DNA of 64,000 nt from Embleya sp045207785 (GCF_045207785.1 NZ_CP108776.1:4464001-4528000), one strand, 5' to 3'. Numbered from the stretch's first letter, positions 17,569-25,229 are shown. Notes: generated from the sequence alone by a model not told the origin. Translations and numbers: made by a program.

Positions 17569-18411
17569 ATGGCTGTCCAGCCGAGCCATGCGCGACGGCG
17601 GCTCGGTGTCGAGTTGCGACGGCTGCGCACCGAGGCGGCCTTGACGGTGGATCAGGTCGTGCGGCGCCTCGAATGGAGCCGGACCAAGCTGATTCGCATC
17701 GAGTCGGCGAAGGTCTCGTTGACCCGCCACGACCTGCTGAGGCTGTGTCACCTCTACGACGCCGACAAGGATGAAGTTCGGCGCGTCGAGGGCTGGTTGG
17801 AGGAGACGAACAGCTTCCGGTGGTGGCAGGCATATAGCCACGTCATGACCGCCACGCTCGAAGAGTTCATCGCTCTCGAATCCCAGGCGGCCAGGATCCA
17901 CACAGCGAACAGTGGCGTCTTCCCGGGCCTCTTGCAGGCGCCGGAGTATGCCCGTTCGGTGTTTGACGCCGGCCCGCATGTACCGGATCCGGATGCCGCC
18001 GACGCGCTCGTTGAACTTCGCGTCCGGCGACAGCGGATCCTGGATGAGGAAGACGTCGAGATAGTGGCCACGATCGGCGCGGGGTTGCTGTACGCCGAAG
18101 TCGGCGGTCCCGACGTATTGCGCGAGCAACTACGGCATCTGACCGCTGTCATGGATCGGCCGAATGTCGAGGTGCGGGTGATCCCGTTCAGCGCACAACG
18201 GGCGGTTCTCACCGGCGGCATCGTCTTGTTCGACTTCCCCGAGGATGTCGACCCCAGTGTGGTGTACACCGAGTACGAAGCCGGTATGGATGCAAAGGAC
18301 TCGGTGCTCGACGTTCGTCGATTCAGGCGCCTCCTGAATCATTTGCGGAGCAGCGCACTGTCGCCGGAAGACACCAGAAAATGCATTGCTACGAGGTTGG
18401 AAGATCTGTGA
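17569..18411 (+). CDS. Xre-family regulator with DUF5753 (Scr1-type)
   Basis: A 280-aa DNA-binding protein. Residues about 9-65 form an Xre helix-turn-helix (RRRLGVELRRLRTEAALTVD, then a recognition helix ending KLIRIESAKVSL). The remainder is DUF5753, with family landmarks SGVFPGLLQAPEYARSVF, RVRRQRIL, and ILFDFPEDVDP-like text near the C-terminus. Streptomyces relatives (WhiJ-like) work together with a small DUF397 protein. ATG 17569 follows AAGGGGG. The stop overlaps the DUF397 start (GTGA), so the two are translationally coupled. Palindromes upstream of this gene and of the peptide gene suggest it controls itself and the peptide operon. Confidence 0.9.
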   Translation: MAVQPSHARRRLGVELRRLRTEAALTVDQVVRRLEWSRTKLIRIESAKVSLTRHDLLRLCHLYDADKDEVRRVEGWLEETNSFRWWQAYSHVMTATLEEFIALESQAARIHTANSGVFPGLLQAPEYARSVFDAGPHVPDPDAADALVELRVRRQRILDEEDVEIVATIGAGLLYAEVGGPDVLREQLRHLTAVMDRPNVEVRVIPFSAQRAVLTGGIVLFDFPEDVDPSVVYTEYEAGMDAKDSVLDVRRFRRLLNHLRSSALSPEDTRKCIATRLEDL

Positions 18412-18599
18412 ACGCTCAACAGCCATCGGCAACTTGGCGCAAGTCCTCCCACTCCGGGGGATCCGCCAGTAGCGACTGTGTGGAGGTCGCGCCATTGGCC
18501 CTCGTGGCCGCGGGAGTTCGTGACACAAAGAGCCGCGAGCGTGGCCACATCACGATCGCCGTCGCGTCCTGGGGAGCCTTCCTGGAAGCCACCAAGTAG
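18408..18599 (+). CDS. DUF397 small partner protein
   Basis: A 63-aa protein with the complete DUF397 pattern: TWRKSSHSGG, a central CVEVAPL, VRDTKSRERG, and a terminal aromatic SWGAFLEATK. DUF397 proteins almost always sit directly after an Xre-DUF5753 gene and are thought to modulate it. GTG 18408 overlaps the Xre stop by 4 bases. The frame is also open from ATG 18381, but that would overlap conserved Xre sequence. Confidence 0.9.
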   Translation: MNAQQPSATWRKSSHSGGSASSDCVEVAPLALVAAGVRDTKSRERGHITIAVASWGAFLEATK

Positions 18600-18658
18600 C
18601 CCGAAGCGCCCATGGGCACGTCCCTGCCGATTGGTGGAAGGTACTCGCGTTTTCGGCC

Positions 18659-18702
18659 CGCGCACCGATGCGCGCCCCTCTTTCGAGTACAGGTGCGCGC
18701 AC
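18659..18702. promoter_or_regulatory. Operator-like dyads upstream of the peptide operon
   Basis: CGCGCA-CCGA-TGCGCG occupies 18659-18674 and has the same 6-bp arms and 4-base spacing as the palindrome before the Xre gene. A second perfect 10-bp palindrome, GTGCGCGCAC, lies at 18693-18702. Both are 70-115 bases before the peptide start, in a 174-bp intergenic region whose 3' part (18703-18755) is AT-rich and probably holds the promoter. Confidence 0.6.
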
Positions 18703-18773
18703 TCTCTTGCGATCTTGATGAGCGACGCTGAAAACTCGCTTTATGTAGTCATTCGATGACTGGAGGTGGCGTC

Positions 18774-18908
18774 GTGGGTGCCGATCCGCAGAAGGGCAAC
18801 AAGGACAACGACAGCAACAGTGGCAACAAGCATGGAGGCAAGGGACCGGGAGAGCACGGAAACCCGAGTGACGGTCAGAACCCGGCGCCGGCGCAACCGA
18901 AGCCCTGA
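18774..18908 (+). CDS. Small Asp/Asn/Gly/Lys/Pro-rich peptide, candidate RiPP precursor
   Basis: A 44-aa peptide from GTG 18774; GGAGG at 18762-18766 is 7 bases upstream. ATG 18756 would give 50 aa but has no good site. After Met1 there is no Leu, Ile, Val, Cys or aromatic residue. The peptide is Gly/Asn-rich in the middle (QKGNKDNDSNSGNKHGGKG) and Pro-rich at the end (NPAPAQPKP). Asp residues are at 4, 11, 13 and 33; Asp33-Gly34 is the only Asp-Gly pair and the most favourable site for succinimide formation. The stop is 7 bases before the first PIMT-like methyltransferase, whose ribosome site overlaps it. I infer it is the substrate of these enzymes (imiditide-like). It could instead be an untranslated artefact, though the tight spacing argues against that. 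Confidence 0.6.
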   Translation: MGADPQKGNKDNDSNSGNKHGGKGPGEHGNPSDGQNPAPAQPKP

Positions 18909-18915
18909 GGAAGAG

Positions 18916-20109
18916 ATGACCCGGCACGAGATCACCCCGGAGGCCGGCCCGGACGGACTGGCTTCCGGGCTCATCGCAAGTGGTGTGCTGACCGGCGATT
19001 GGGTGCCGGCTCTCAAGGCCGCGCCCCGACACCTCTTCGTACCCGACGTGATCTGGCCGGGGAGTGGAAACGGTGTGCGGCACAGTGGTCGCCTCATTCG
19101 CCAAGACGATCCCGACGCGTGGTGGGCGATCGTCCACAGCGACGTACCGATTACGACGCAATGGGACGACGGGGCCTACGACGGCCCTGGAACGGGCGTG
19201 CTGCCGTCATCGTCGACCAGCATGCCCACCATGGTGTTCACGATGCTGACCGCGCTGGGTGTCGAGGACGGCGATCGAGTCCTGGAACTCGGCACGGGAA
19301 CCGGGTGGAACGCGGCGCTCCTGACCGCCCGCGTCGGCACCGAGAACGTCGTCACCATCGAAGTCGACCCGGATGTCGCCCACACCGCACGCGAGCGGCT
19401 GGCGTCGGCAGGCTTCGAGCCCGTGTGTGTCGTGCGCGACGGCCGCGCCGGCTACGCGGACTACGCGCCCTTCGATCGTGTGATCGCCACCGCATCCGTC
19501 GGCCACGTGCCGCCGGCCTGGATCACCCAGACCCGACCGGGCGGAGTCATCGTGACGCCGTGGGGCCCGTTCTACGGCGGAGAAGGAATCGTCCGACTCG
19601 TCGTCGGGCGGGACGGTTGCGCGTCGGGCCACTTCGTGTCGTCCTCGGCATTCATGCGGGTGCGCCAGGAACGCAAAGTCGAGCCTCCGCGCTCGAAGTA
19701 CCCGACCGAACCGTGGCCAGCCGGCGCCGAGCGCGGTTCGACGACGCTGTCCCCCGACGATGTCGGCGACTGGATCGCGATGTTCGTGATCGGCGTGCAG
19801 GTCCCCGGCGTGTTCCTGGACATCACCGACGGCGGAACCAGCGGCGACGAGCCCTACCGCTTCTGGCTGTTCGACACGGACATCACCAGCTGGGCGACCG
19901 CGGACTACGTCCCCGGTGCCGACACCTTCGAAATCGCCCAGTCCGGCCCGCGCCACCTATGGACCGAACTCGAAACCGCCTGGCGCTGGTGGGACAACCA
20001 AGACCGCCCGGACTTCGACCGCTTCGGCCTCACCGTCCACCCGGACGGAACCGAGCAGGTATGGCTGGACGACCCATCCCACCCGGTGCCGACGAATCCG
20101 TGCGCGTAA
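18916..20109 (+). CDS. PIMT-like O-methyltransferase 1 (RiPP-associated subfamily)
   Basis: A 397-aa SAM-dependent enzyme of the protein L-isoaspartyl methyltransferase superfamily. The N-terminal substrate region has PRHLFVPDV (about 37-45), then SSSTSMP (98-104) where ordinary PIMTs have the TISQP motif, SAM motif I LELGTGTGWNAALL (123-136), and DGRAGYADYAPFDRVIATAS. About 150 extra C-terminal residues, ending in DRFGLTVHPDG and VWLDDP, are typical of the long PIMT homologues found with RiPP precursors, not of repair PIMT (about 220 aa). Such enzymes methylate an Asp carboxylate to drive aspartimide formation. The start ATG 18916 has GAGG upstream and is 7 bases after the peptide stop. Confidence 0.85.
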   Translation: MTRHEITPEAGPDGLASGLIASGVLTGDWVPALKAAPRHLFVPDVIWPGSGNGVRHSGRLIRQDDPDAWWAIVHSDVPITTQWDDGAYDGPGTGVLPSSSTSMPTMVFTMLTALGVEDGDRVLELGTGTGWNAALLTARVGTENVVTIEVDPDVAHTARERLASAGFEPVCVVRDGRAGYADYAPFDRVIATASVGHVPPAWITQTRPGGVIVTPWGPFYGGEGIVRLVVGRDGCASGHFVSSSAFMRVRQERKVEPPRSKYPTEPWPAGAERGSTTLSPDDVGDWIAMFVIGVQVPGVFLDITDGGTSGDEPYRFWLFDTDITSWATADYVPGADTFEIAQSGPRHLWTELETAWRWWDNQDRPDFDRFGLTVHPDGTEQVWLDDPSHPVPTNPCA

Positions 20110-20200
20110 CCGGAGACGTCTCGTGACGTGGGCCGAATCCGCGAAGGTTGCCCATGATCGCGACCATGGCCGATCTTCTGGAGAAAGGCGAAGAGGCGAC

Positions 20201-21343
20201 GTGGACTCGGTAGCCGCAGAGCTCAATGCCCGCATGGTCGAGCATCTGACCATGCACCTGCGCGGTCTCCCCGACGATCTGAGCGCGGCCATCCGAGCAG
20301 TCCCGAGGCACTTCTTCGTTCGCCGCGGGTACTTCGAACCGGTGCCGGGGTCGTCGCCTACGGCATACCGCGCCGTGCAGGCGGGCTCCGGTTCTGCCTG
20401 GCTTGAGACGATCTACTCGGACCAGCCGCTCGTGACGCAGGTCGCGGGCACATTGTTCGCTGACCAGATGCGGGGGGAAGTCCTGCGCGCGCCCAGTTCG
20501 TCCAGCTCGGAGCCGGGGTTGGTCGCCTTCGTCCTCAAGGCCGCCGCTCTCAAGCCCGGGATGCGCGTGTTCGAGGCGGGCACCGGCACCGGTTGGAACG
20601 CAGGCATCCTGTGTGCCCTGGTCGGAGAGGACAACGTGGTGACCATGGAGGCGGACCCCACGATTGCCGAAGATGCCAGAATCAACCTCGCCATGAACGG
20701 GCGCCATCCGGAAGTCGTCGTCGGCGACGGCCGCGCGGGCTACGCCGAGGAAGCCCCGTACGACGCCCTGATCGCGACGTTCGGCGTTTCGCGGATCTCC
20801 CCAGAGTGGCTGGAGCAGGTGCGGCCAGGGGGCGTGATCATCGCCGGCATCCGTGGACGGCTGGAAGCACATGGCTTGGCGAGGCTGGTCGTGGGGGACG
20901 ACGGAACCGCCGAAGGCGCGTTCCTGTCGACGGGGAACTACATGCAGGCTCGGCAGGAGTTGGCCCCTGAGATGGTCCGGTTGCCGGACCCCGTCACCGG
21001 GAAGCGACGCACCACCCGGGTGCCTGCCGACCTCCTGAACGACCCGGCAGCCCGCCTGATCGCGGACAACGCCATCCCGACCTTCCAGCAGTTCCCCGGG
21101 ATGCAACTCGATGCATCCCAGCCTCCGGCCGACTGGTTCGTGGACGCCGACACCGGCTCGTTCGCCATCGTGGAGACCAAGGACGGTCGCACGACCGTGA
21201 ACCAGGGAGGCCCCGATTCGGACGCCTGGGCGCGGGTGGAGTCGGGTCTCCTGGCATGGCAGGCCGCCGGCTCGCCCCCGGTCGAGCAGCTCCGCATCGT
21301 GGCCACCGGCGAAGGCCAGTCGATCGGTGCTCCGTCCGCCTGA
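20201..21343 (+). CDS. PIMT-like O-methyltransferase 2
   Basis: A 380-aa paralogue of the preceding gene. It has PRHFFVRRGYFEP (35-47), YSDQPLVTQVAGT (72-84), a five-serine run SSSSSEP (99-105) in the substrate-recognition position, SAM motif I VFEAGTGTGWNAGIL (123-137), and DGRAGYAEEAPYDALIATFG. The C-terminal extension is present, but its end lacks the FGxTV/VWxD/EP signature seen in paralogues 1 and 3. The start GTG 20201 follows AGAGG; ATG 20234 is an alternative. It lies 91 bases after paralogue 1 and is probably in the same operon. No separate precursor peptide is visible in the gap. Confidence 0.83.
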   Translation: MDSVAAELNARMVEHLTMHLRGLPDDLSAAIRAVPRHFFVRRGYFEPVPGSSPTAYRAVQAGSGSAWLETIYSDQPLVTQVAGTLFADQMRGEVLRAPSSSSSEPGLVAFVLKAAALKPGMRVFEAGTGTGWNAGILCALVGEDNVVTMEADPTIAEDARINLAMNGRHPEVVVGDGRAGYAEEAPYDALIATFGVSRISPEWLEQVRPGGVIIAGIRGRLEAHGLARLVVGDDGTAEGAFLSTGNYMQARQELAPEMVRLPDPVTGKRRTTRVPADLLNDPAARLIADNAIPTFQQFPGMQLDASQPPADWFVDADTGSFAIVETKDGRTTVNQGGPDSDAWARVESGLLAWQAAGSPPVEQLRIVATGEGQSIGAPSA

Positions 21344-21371
21344 ACGGGGGTGTCCGGCACGCAGCGGAGCG

Positions 21372-21416
21372 CTAGGGATTCACCTGGATCAGGGCGTGGG
21401 TGCCGGTGGTGCGCCA
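21372..21416. repeat. Left copy of a 41-bp direct repeat: second 3' end of the ARMT1 gene
   Basis: Bases 21376-21416 are identical to 25234-25274. With one mismatch the match extends to include the TAG stop (21372-21374, minus strand) and encodes the last 14 residues, WRTTGTHALIQVNP, of the ARMT1-family protein encoded at 25230-26396. No coding sequence for the rest of that protein adjoins it; methyltransferase 3 does. A duplicated gene 3' end with an intact stop is what integration sites look like. Confidence 0.8.
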
Positions 21417-21525
21417 GGGGCGGCCCGTGAATGCAATCCCAACGGCCAGTGGCTTGGTACCCCGAAGGCATCACCGCGTGCATTACGACTGCCCTGGCCG
21501 ACCAGCTCCAGCTCGGAGGCCCGGA

Positions 21526-22665
21526 ATGACCGCTGAAGCCGCTGCCCTACGTCGTGCGCTCGCCGAACGGATCGCCGAGAAGGTTTCGCTTGCCGATCCC
21601 GCGTGGCGTGTGGCCGTCGAGGCCATTCCGCGCGAATGCTTCCTGGGCGCCGCCGTGTTCCGGCCGAACGGCAGCTCTTGGGAGCCTGTTCGGCGTGTGG
21701 AGTCGGGTGAGGAGGCGTGGATGCGCCTCGCGTACTCGGACGAGACGTGGGTGACTCAGGTGGAGGGCATCCGCGCGGCCGACGCCGCCGTGTCGTTGGT
21801 CGGCAACCCCACGTCGTCCTCCACGCTGCCGTCCCTCGTCGTGCGGATGCTTGAGGTGGCCGGGATTCGTGACGGCGACAAGGTGCTTGAAATCGGGACC
21901 GGCACGGGCTACTCCACGGCGATTCTGTGTCACCGGCTCGGAGAGGAGAACGTCACCTCGATCGAGTACGACGCCGGTATCGCCCGGCAGGCCGCCGAGA
22001 ATCTCGGCGCGGCCGGTTACGCGCCGAACCTCGTCGTGGGCGACGGACTCCTGGGCCACAAGGAAGGCGCCGAGTACGACGCGGTGATCGCCACGTGCGC
22101 CGTGCGGCATATCCCGGTCCCGTGGCTGTGGCAGGTACGCGATGGTGGCAGCATCACGACCGCTGTCGGCGGATGGTTGCCCGCTTCCGGCTTGGTCCGG
22201 CTCGCCCTTGCCGATGACGACATCGCCTCGGGACGCTTCACCGGCGACAGGATTTCGTACATGCTCGCGCGACCTCATGAACGCCCACCTCACCCCGTTT
22301 TCCATCGGTACGAGGGCGAGACGCGGAGAAGTCGGCTCGATCCGCACCTGACCGACGACTGGACTGGAGGCTTTGTTGCTCAACTGGCCGCTCCTTCAGC
22401 TGAGTTGATGACGGCGGGCGACAACGTGATCCTTCGTGACATTGCCACCGGATCCCAGGCATGGACCGAGGCGACCAAAGACGGCTGGATCGTTCACCAG
22501 CATGGGCCGCTGCGGTTGTGGGATCAGGTGGAGGGCGCTCTCATGGCGTGGCGGGAAGCCGGTTCGCCGGATCAGTCCGCCTTCGGCATCACGGTGGCCG
22601 CAGACCTGACACAGACCGTCTGGGCCGAGAATCCCGAAGGACCGTCGTGGCGGCTTCCGGCCTGA
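21526..22665 (+). CDS. PIMT-like O-methyltransferase 3
   Basis: A 379-aa third paralogue. It has IPRECFLGAAVF (34-45), YSDETWVTQVEG (70-81), PTSSSTLP (95-102), SAM motif I VLEIGTGTGYSTAIL (120-134), GDGLLGHKEGAEYDAVIATC, and the family C-terminus SAFGITVAAD/VWAENP. GGAGG 6 bases upstream fixes ATG 21526. It is 182 bases after paralogue 2, and that gap contains a duplicated 3' end of the ARMT1-type gene, while an ARMT1 internal fragment lies directly downstream. The gene may therefore have arrived separately from paralogues 1 and 2. It likely modifies the same or a related peptide. Confidence 0.83.
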   Translation: MTAEAAALRRALAERIAEKVSLADPAWRVAVEAIPRECFLGAAVFRPNGSSWEPVRRVESGEEAWMRLAYSDETWVTQVEGIRAADAAVSLVGNPTSSSTLPSLVVRMLEVAGIRDGDKVLEIGTGTGYSTAILCHRLGEENVTSIEYDAGIARQAAENLGAAGYAPNLVVGDGLLGHKEGAEYDAVIATCAVRHIPVPWLWQVRDGGSITTAVGGWLPASGLVRLALADDDIASGRFTGDRISYMLARPHERPPHPVFHRYEGETRRSRLDPHLTDDWTGGFVAQLAAPSAELMTAGDNVILRDIATGSQAWTEATKDGWIVHQHGPLRLWDQVEGALMAWREAGSPDQSAFGITVAADLTQTVWAENPEGPSWRLPA

Positions 22666-22671
22666 CCGAAG

Positions 22672-22893
22672 TCAGATGGGCTGGGAACTCACTTGGTGAG
22701 CGGCTCGGTCTGCGAAGGGAGATGTGGGCGGCCAGAGGTGGTCGCCGACCAGGCGGCGGTAGTTGAGGTCGCCCTTCAGGATGGTCACCGTTGCCTCCGC
22801 GAGGTCCTCGCGCAGGTCGTCGGGCATGGCGTCGTACGGCAGGGGAGCGCAGAAGAAGTCGTGGGCGCGCACGGTGCGTTGCCCCATGGTCAC
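22672..22893 (-). pseudogene. Fragment of an ARMT1/DUF89-family gene
   Basis: A 73-codon open frame whose translation (RAHDFFCAPLPYDAMPDDLR, then TVTILKGDLNYRRLVGD and LWPPTSPF) matches about residues 277-340 of the intact ARMT1-family protein encoded at 25230-26396. DNA identity is roughly four-fifths by eye. N-terminal and C-terminal parts are missing, and the last residues diverge (AAHQVSSQPI). It starts 7 bases after the stop of methyltransferase 3, on the opposite strand. I read it as a decayed duplicate. Confidence 0.75.
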
Positions 22894-22955
22894 CGCCCAC
22901 GGAGGTCACGATGACCGCTGGACGACCCGTCCCACGGCTGGGTCACCATGGGCCG

Positions 22956-23122
22956 ATGGAATCTGACCCACCTACCGTGACCGCGCATTTGTGGCGTGCC
23001 GATGCCGTCGTCCTGTTCGACTGGCTGATGAGCACCGATCTCAACGCGGTGCCGGTTGCGCATCCCGCACAGAAGCAGGCATTGGCGAGTGGGCAACCGA
23101 CACCGACATCACGGAATCACTC
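22956..23122 (+). pseudogene. Small hypothetical protein, frameshifted near its end
   Basis: From ATG 22956 the frame encodes about 44 plausible residues (HLWRADAVVLFDWLMSTDLN, then AVPVAHPAQKQALA) like a family of about 80-aa actinobacterial proteins of unknown function that I recall only in outline. After 23087 that frame turns into low-complexity text, while the -1 frame continues sensibly as EWATDTDITESLS. A short deletion at the junction would explain this. The tail runs into the end of the monooxygenase gene on the other strand. Confidence 0.45.
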
Positions 23123-24253
23123 TCAGTCTGCGGGTGCCGGTTCGGCGGGCCGGGCCGTGAAGAAGCGGACGATGTCTTCCGCCGCGGTCGGGGACAGCAT
23201 CATCGCCTGGACTCGTGCGGACATTTCGGCGATCGGGTGAATTCTGGCGAACATCACCTCCTCGTACGTCCGGATCGCCGAGTCCGGGTCGGCGGGGTTG
23301 GCGGCGAGTCGGCCGGCGAGTTCGGCGGCGTCGAGCATGGCCTGGTTGGCGCCCTCGCCGACCGGCGGCATGAGGTGCGCGGCGTCGCCGATGAGGGTGA
23401 CGCCCGGCCGGCCGGACCAGCGCGTACCGATGGGCATCGCTTCGATCAGGCGCGGCACCGGCGCGCTGTCGCCGGCCTCGATGAGTGCGGTGAGGCGTGG
23501 GTCCCAGCCACCGAACATGTCCAGCAGAGCGCGCTTACTACGGTATGTGTCGATGGGGCGATCGTCCGCGCGCAGCGAGATCCCGACACGTAGGCTGCCG
23601 TCGCCGAGGCGTTGCGCCGCCAGGATCTGGTTCACGCCGACGCACCACAGGTTCCCGGGACCGACCAGCTCGGCGAGATCGGGATGGCGCCGGTCGACGT
23701 CTTCGATGTTCAGCTCTACGAGAGTTGCCACATAGGACAGTTGGACGTCGGCCAGCAGCGACCGGACGACTGAGCGCGCGCCGTCCGCGCCGATGAGGAT
23801 GTCGCAGCCGGTTCGGTGGCCGCCATGGAACGTCAGTTCCCAGCCCCCGTCCGGTCGCGGGGTCGCCGCGACAAGCCGGTGCCGCCAGACGACCGTGTCG
23901 CCGGGGAGGGAGTCGAGCAGAAGATCACGCAGTGCGCTCCGGTCAATCTCGGGACGTCCGGAGAATGAGCCAGGTTGCGGCTCATGGTGTATCAGGGTCC
24001 GTCCGGTCGGGTCGAGGATGCGATGTTCCTCGCCCTCGGGCCGCGCCTCCGACCGGAACCGGCCGGCGAGACCCGCCTCGGCCAGGGCCTGTTGCCCGGA
24101 CTCCGGGTGCAGGTCGAGCGCGCCGCCCTGCTGCCGCGCGGATCGGCTTGCCTCGCCCTCGTACACCACCGCATCGATGCCGTGCCGATGCAGGATCCGG
24201 GCCAGCGTCAGCCCGCCAAGGCCGCCACCAGCGATCGCAATTCGCATGCTCAT
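23123..24253 (-). CDS. FAD-dependent monooxygenase (TetX/PHBH-like)
   Basis: A 376-aa flavoprotein hydroxylase. The N-terminal dinucleotide fold is IAGGGLGGLTLARIL (6-20), the second FAD motif is CDILIGADGARSVVR, and the third is GVTLIGDAAHLMPPVGEGAN, which is the GD motif of class A monooxygenases. The substrate is unknown; TetX-like enzymes hydroxylate tetracyclines or aromatic compounds. The start is ATG 24253 (or 24247). It is divergent from a TetR gene with only 21 bases between start codons, so the two share a regulatory region and the TetR protein probably represses it. It lies inside the segment bounded by the 41-bp repeats. Confidence 0.88.
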   Translation of the reverse strand: MSMRIAIAGGGLGGLTLARILHRHGIDAVVYEGEASRSARQQGGALDLHPESGQQALAEAGLAGRFRSEARPEGEEHRILDPTGRTLIHHEPQPGSFSGRPEIDRSALRDLLLDSLPGDTVVWRHRLVAATPRPDGGWELTFHGGHRTGCDILIGADGARSVVRSLLADVQLSYVATLVELNIEDVDRRHPDLAELVGPGNLWCVGVNQILAAQRLGDGSLRVGISLRADDRPIDTYRSKRALLDMFGGWDPRLTALIEAGDSAPVPRLIEAMPIGTRWSGRPGVTLIGDAAHLMPPVGEGANQAMLDAAELAGRLAANPADPDSAIRTYEEVMFARIHPIAEMSARVQAMMLSPTAAEDIVRFFTARPAEPAPAD

Positions 24254-24257
24254 TCCT

Positions 24258-24293
24258 TACCGTACACTGTCTCTATGGATACACCGTACGGTA
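24258..24293. promoter_or_regulatory. TetR operator between the monooxygenase and TetR genes
   Basis: Inverted arms TACCGTAC (24258-24265) and GTACGGTA (24286-24293) span the intergenic region and the first TetR codons. The right arm lies in the 10-bp perfect palindrome ACCGTACGGT (24283-24292). Binding here would block both genes. Confidence 0.55.
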
Positions 24294-25000
24294 GCGAAAT
24301 GTTGCCCGTTTGGGAACGGCCCGAACCTCAGCCGCGGGCGGCGCCGGTGCCGTTGAGCCGCGAGAAGATCGCCGCCACGGCGATCCGGCTTGCCGACGCG
24401 CACGGCCTCGACGGCCTGTCGGTTCGCAAGATCGCCAAAGAACTCGGCGTCGGTCCGATGCGGCTCTACGACTATGTGATCAACAGATCCGAACTGCTCG
24501 ATCTGATGGTCGACGTCGTCTATGCCCGGATCGCCGAGGTCGGCCGGCACTCCGCGTGGCGCGCCACGGTACTGGCCATCGCCCACGCGACCCGCGATGC
24601 CGCCCTCGATCACGAGTGGTTTTCCGACCTGCTCGGCGGAAGGCCACACTTGGGACCTCACGCGCTCGCCGTGGGCGAAGCGACCGCGGCGGCGCTGAGC
24701 CAGGCCCCCGGCGTGCGCGGCATCGACGATCTCCAGCGGGCTTTGGGCGCCCTCAACGCCGTCATCATCGGAGCGGTCCGCAGAGAGGTCACCGAGCGAC
24801 GCACCGCCCGTTCCACCGGCACCGATGAAGCCGCTTTTCAGGCCGGCCTCGGCCCCTACCTCACACGCATGTTGAACACCGGCAGGTACCCCACCGTCGC
24901 CCGGCTCGTCATCGAGGGCGCCCACCTCAATGCCGAGGAAACCTTCAACCACAACCTGGCCACCGTCTTGGACGGCATCACCAGCCGACCCCGCACGTGA
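24275..25000 (+). CDS. TetR-family regulator (TetR_C-type)
   Basis: A 241-aa repressor with the HTH at about residues 30-75 (EKIAATAIRLADAHGLDGLS, VRKIAKELGVGPMRLYDYV) and a C-terminal domain like tetracycline-repressor relatives (ATAAALSQAPGV, FQAGLGPYLTRML). The frame is open far upstream, but ATG 24275 begins 30 residues before the HTH. It is divergent from the FAD monooxygenase, a classic inducible detoxification or tailoring pair. Confidence 0.88.
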   Translation: MDTPYGSEMLPVWERPEPQPRAAPVPLSREKIAATAIRLADAHGLDGLSVRKIAKELGVGPMRLYDYVINRSELLDLMVDVVYARIAEVGRHSAWRATVLAIAHATRDAALDHEWFSDLLGGRPHLGPHALAVGEATAAALSQAPGVRGIDDLQRALGALNAVIIGAVRREVTERRTARSTGTDEAAFQAGLGPYLTRMLNTGRYPTVARLVIEGAHLNAEETFNHNLATVLDGITSRPRT

Positions 25001-25229
25001 CCGACTGCTCTGCGGCCGGCGGCCGGCCGGAAGCCGATGCGCCTTTGATCAGACATCCGGATCTGCCGCGATCCGAGTGCGGCCGGACTCCACCGACAAC
25101 TCGGCGTGAGTAGCGGAAGCGTGCTGCCGGGTCGGCGCGCCAAGCATCCTGACCCGTGTACATCCGGCGTACCTGGCTCTGCGTCGGAACCCGTACGCCG
25201 ACACCCCGTGAACGTTCACGGGCAGCGCA

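Noticed and set aside
18756..18908. FxLD-type lanthipeptide precursor
   Set aside because: The long methyltransferases resemble those of FxLD systems, but the peptide has no FxLD motif, no Cys and no Thr after the start, and no lanthionine synthetase is nearby.
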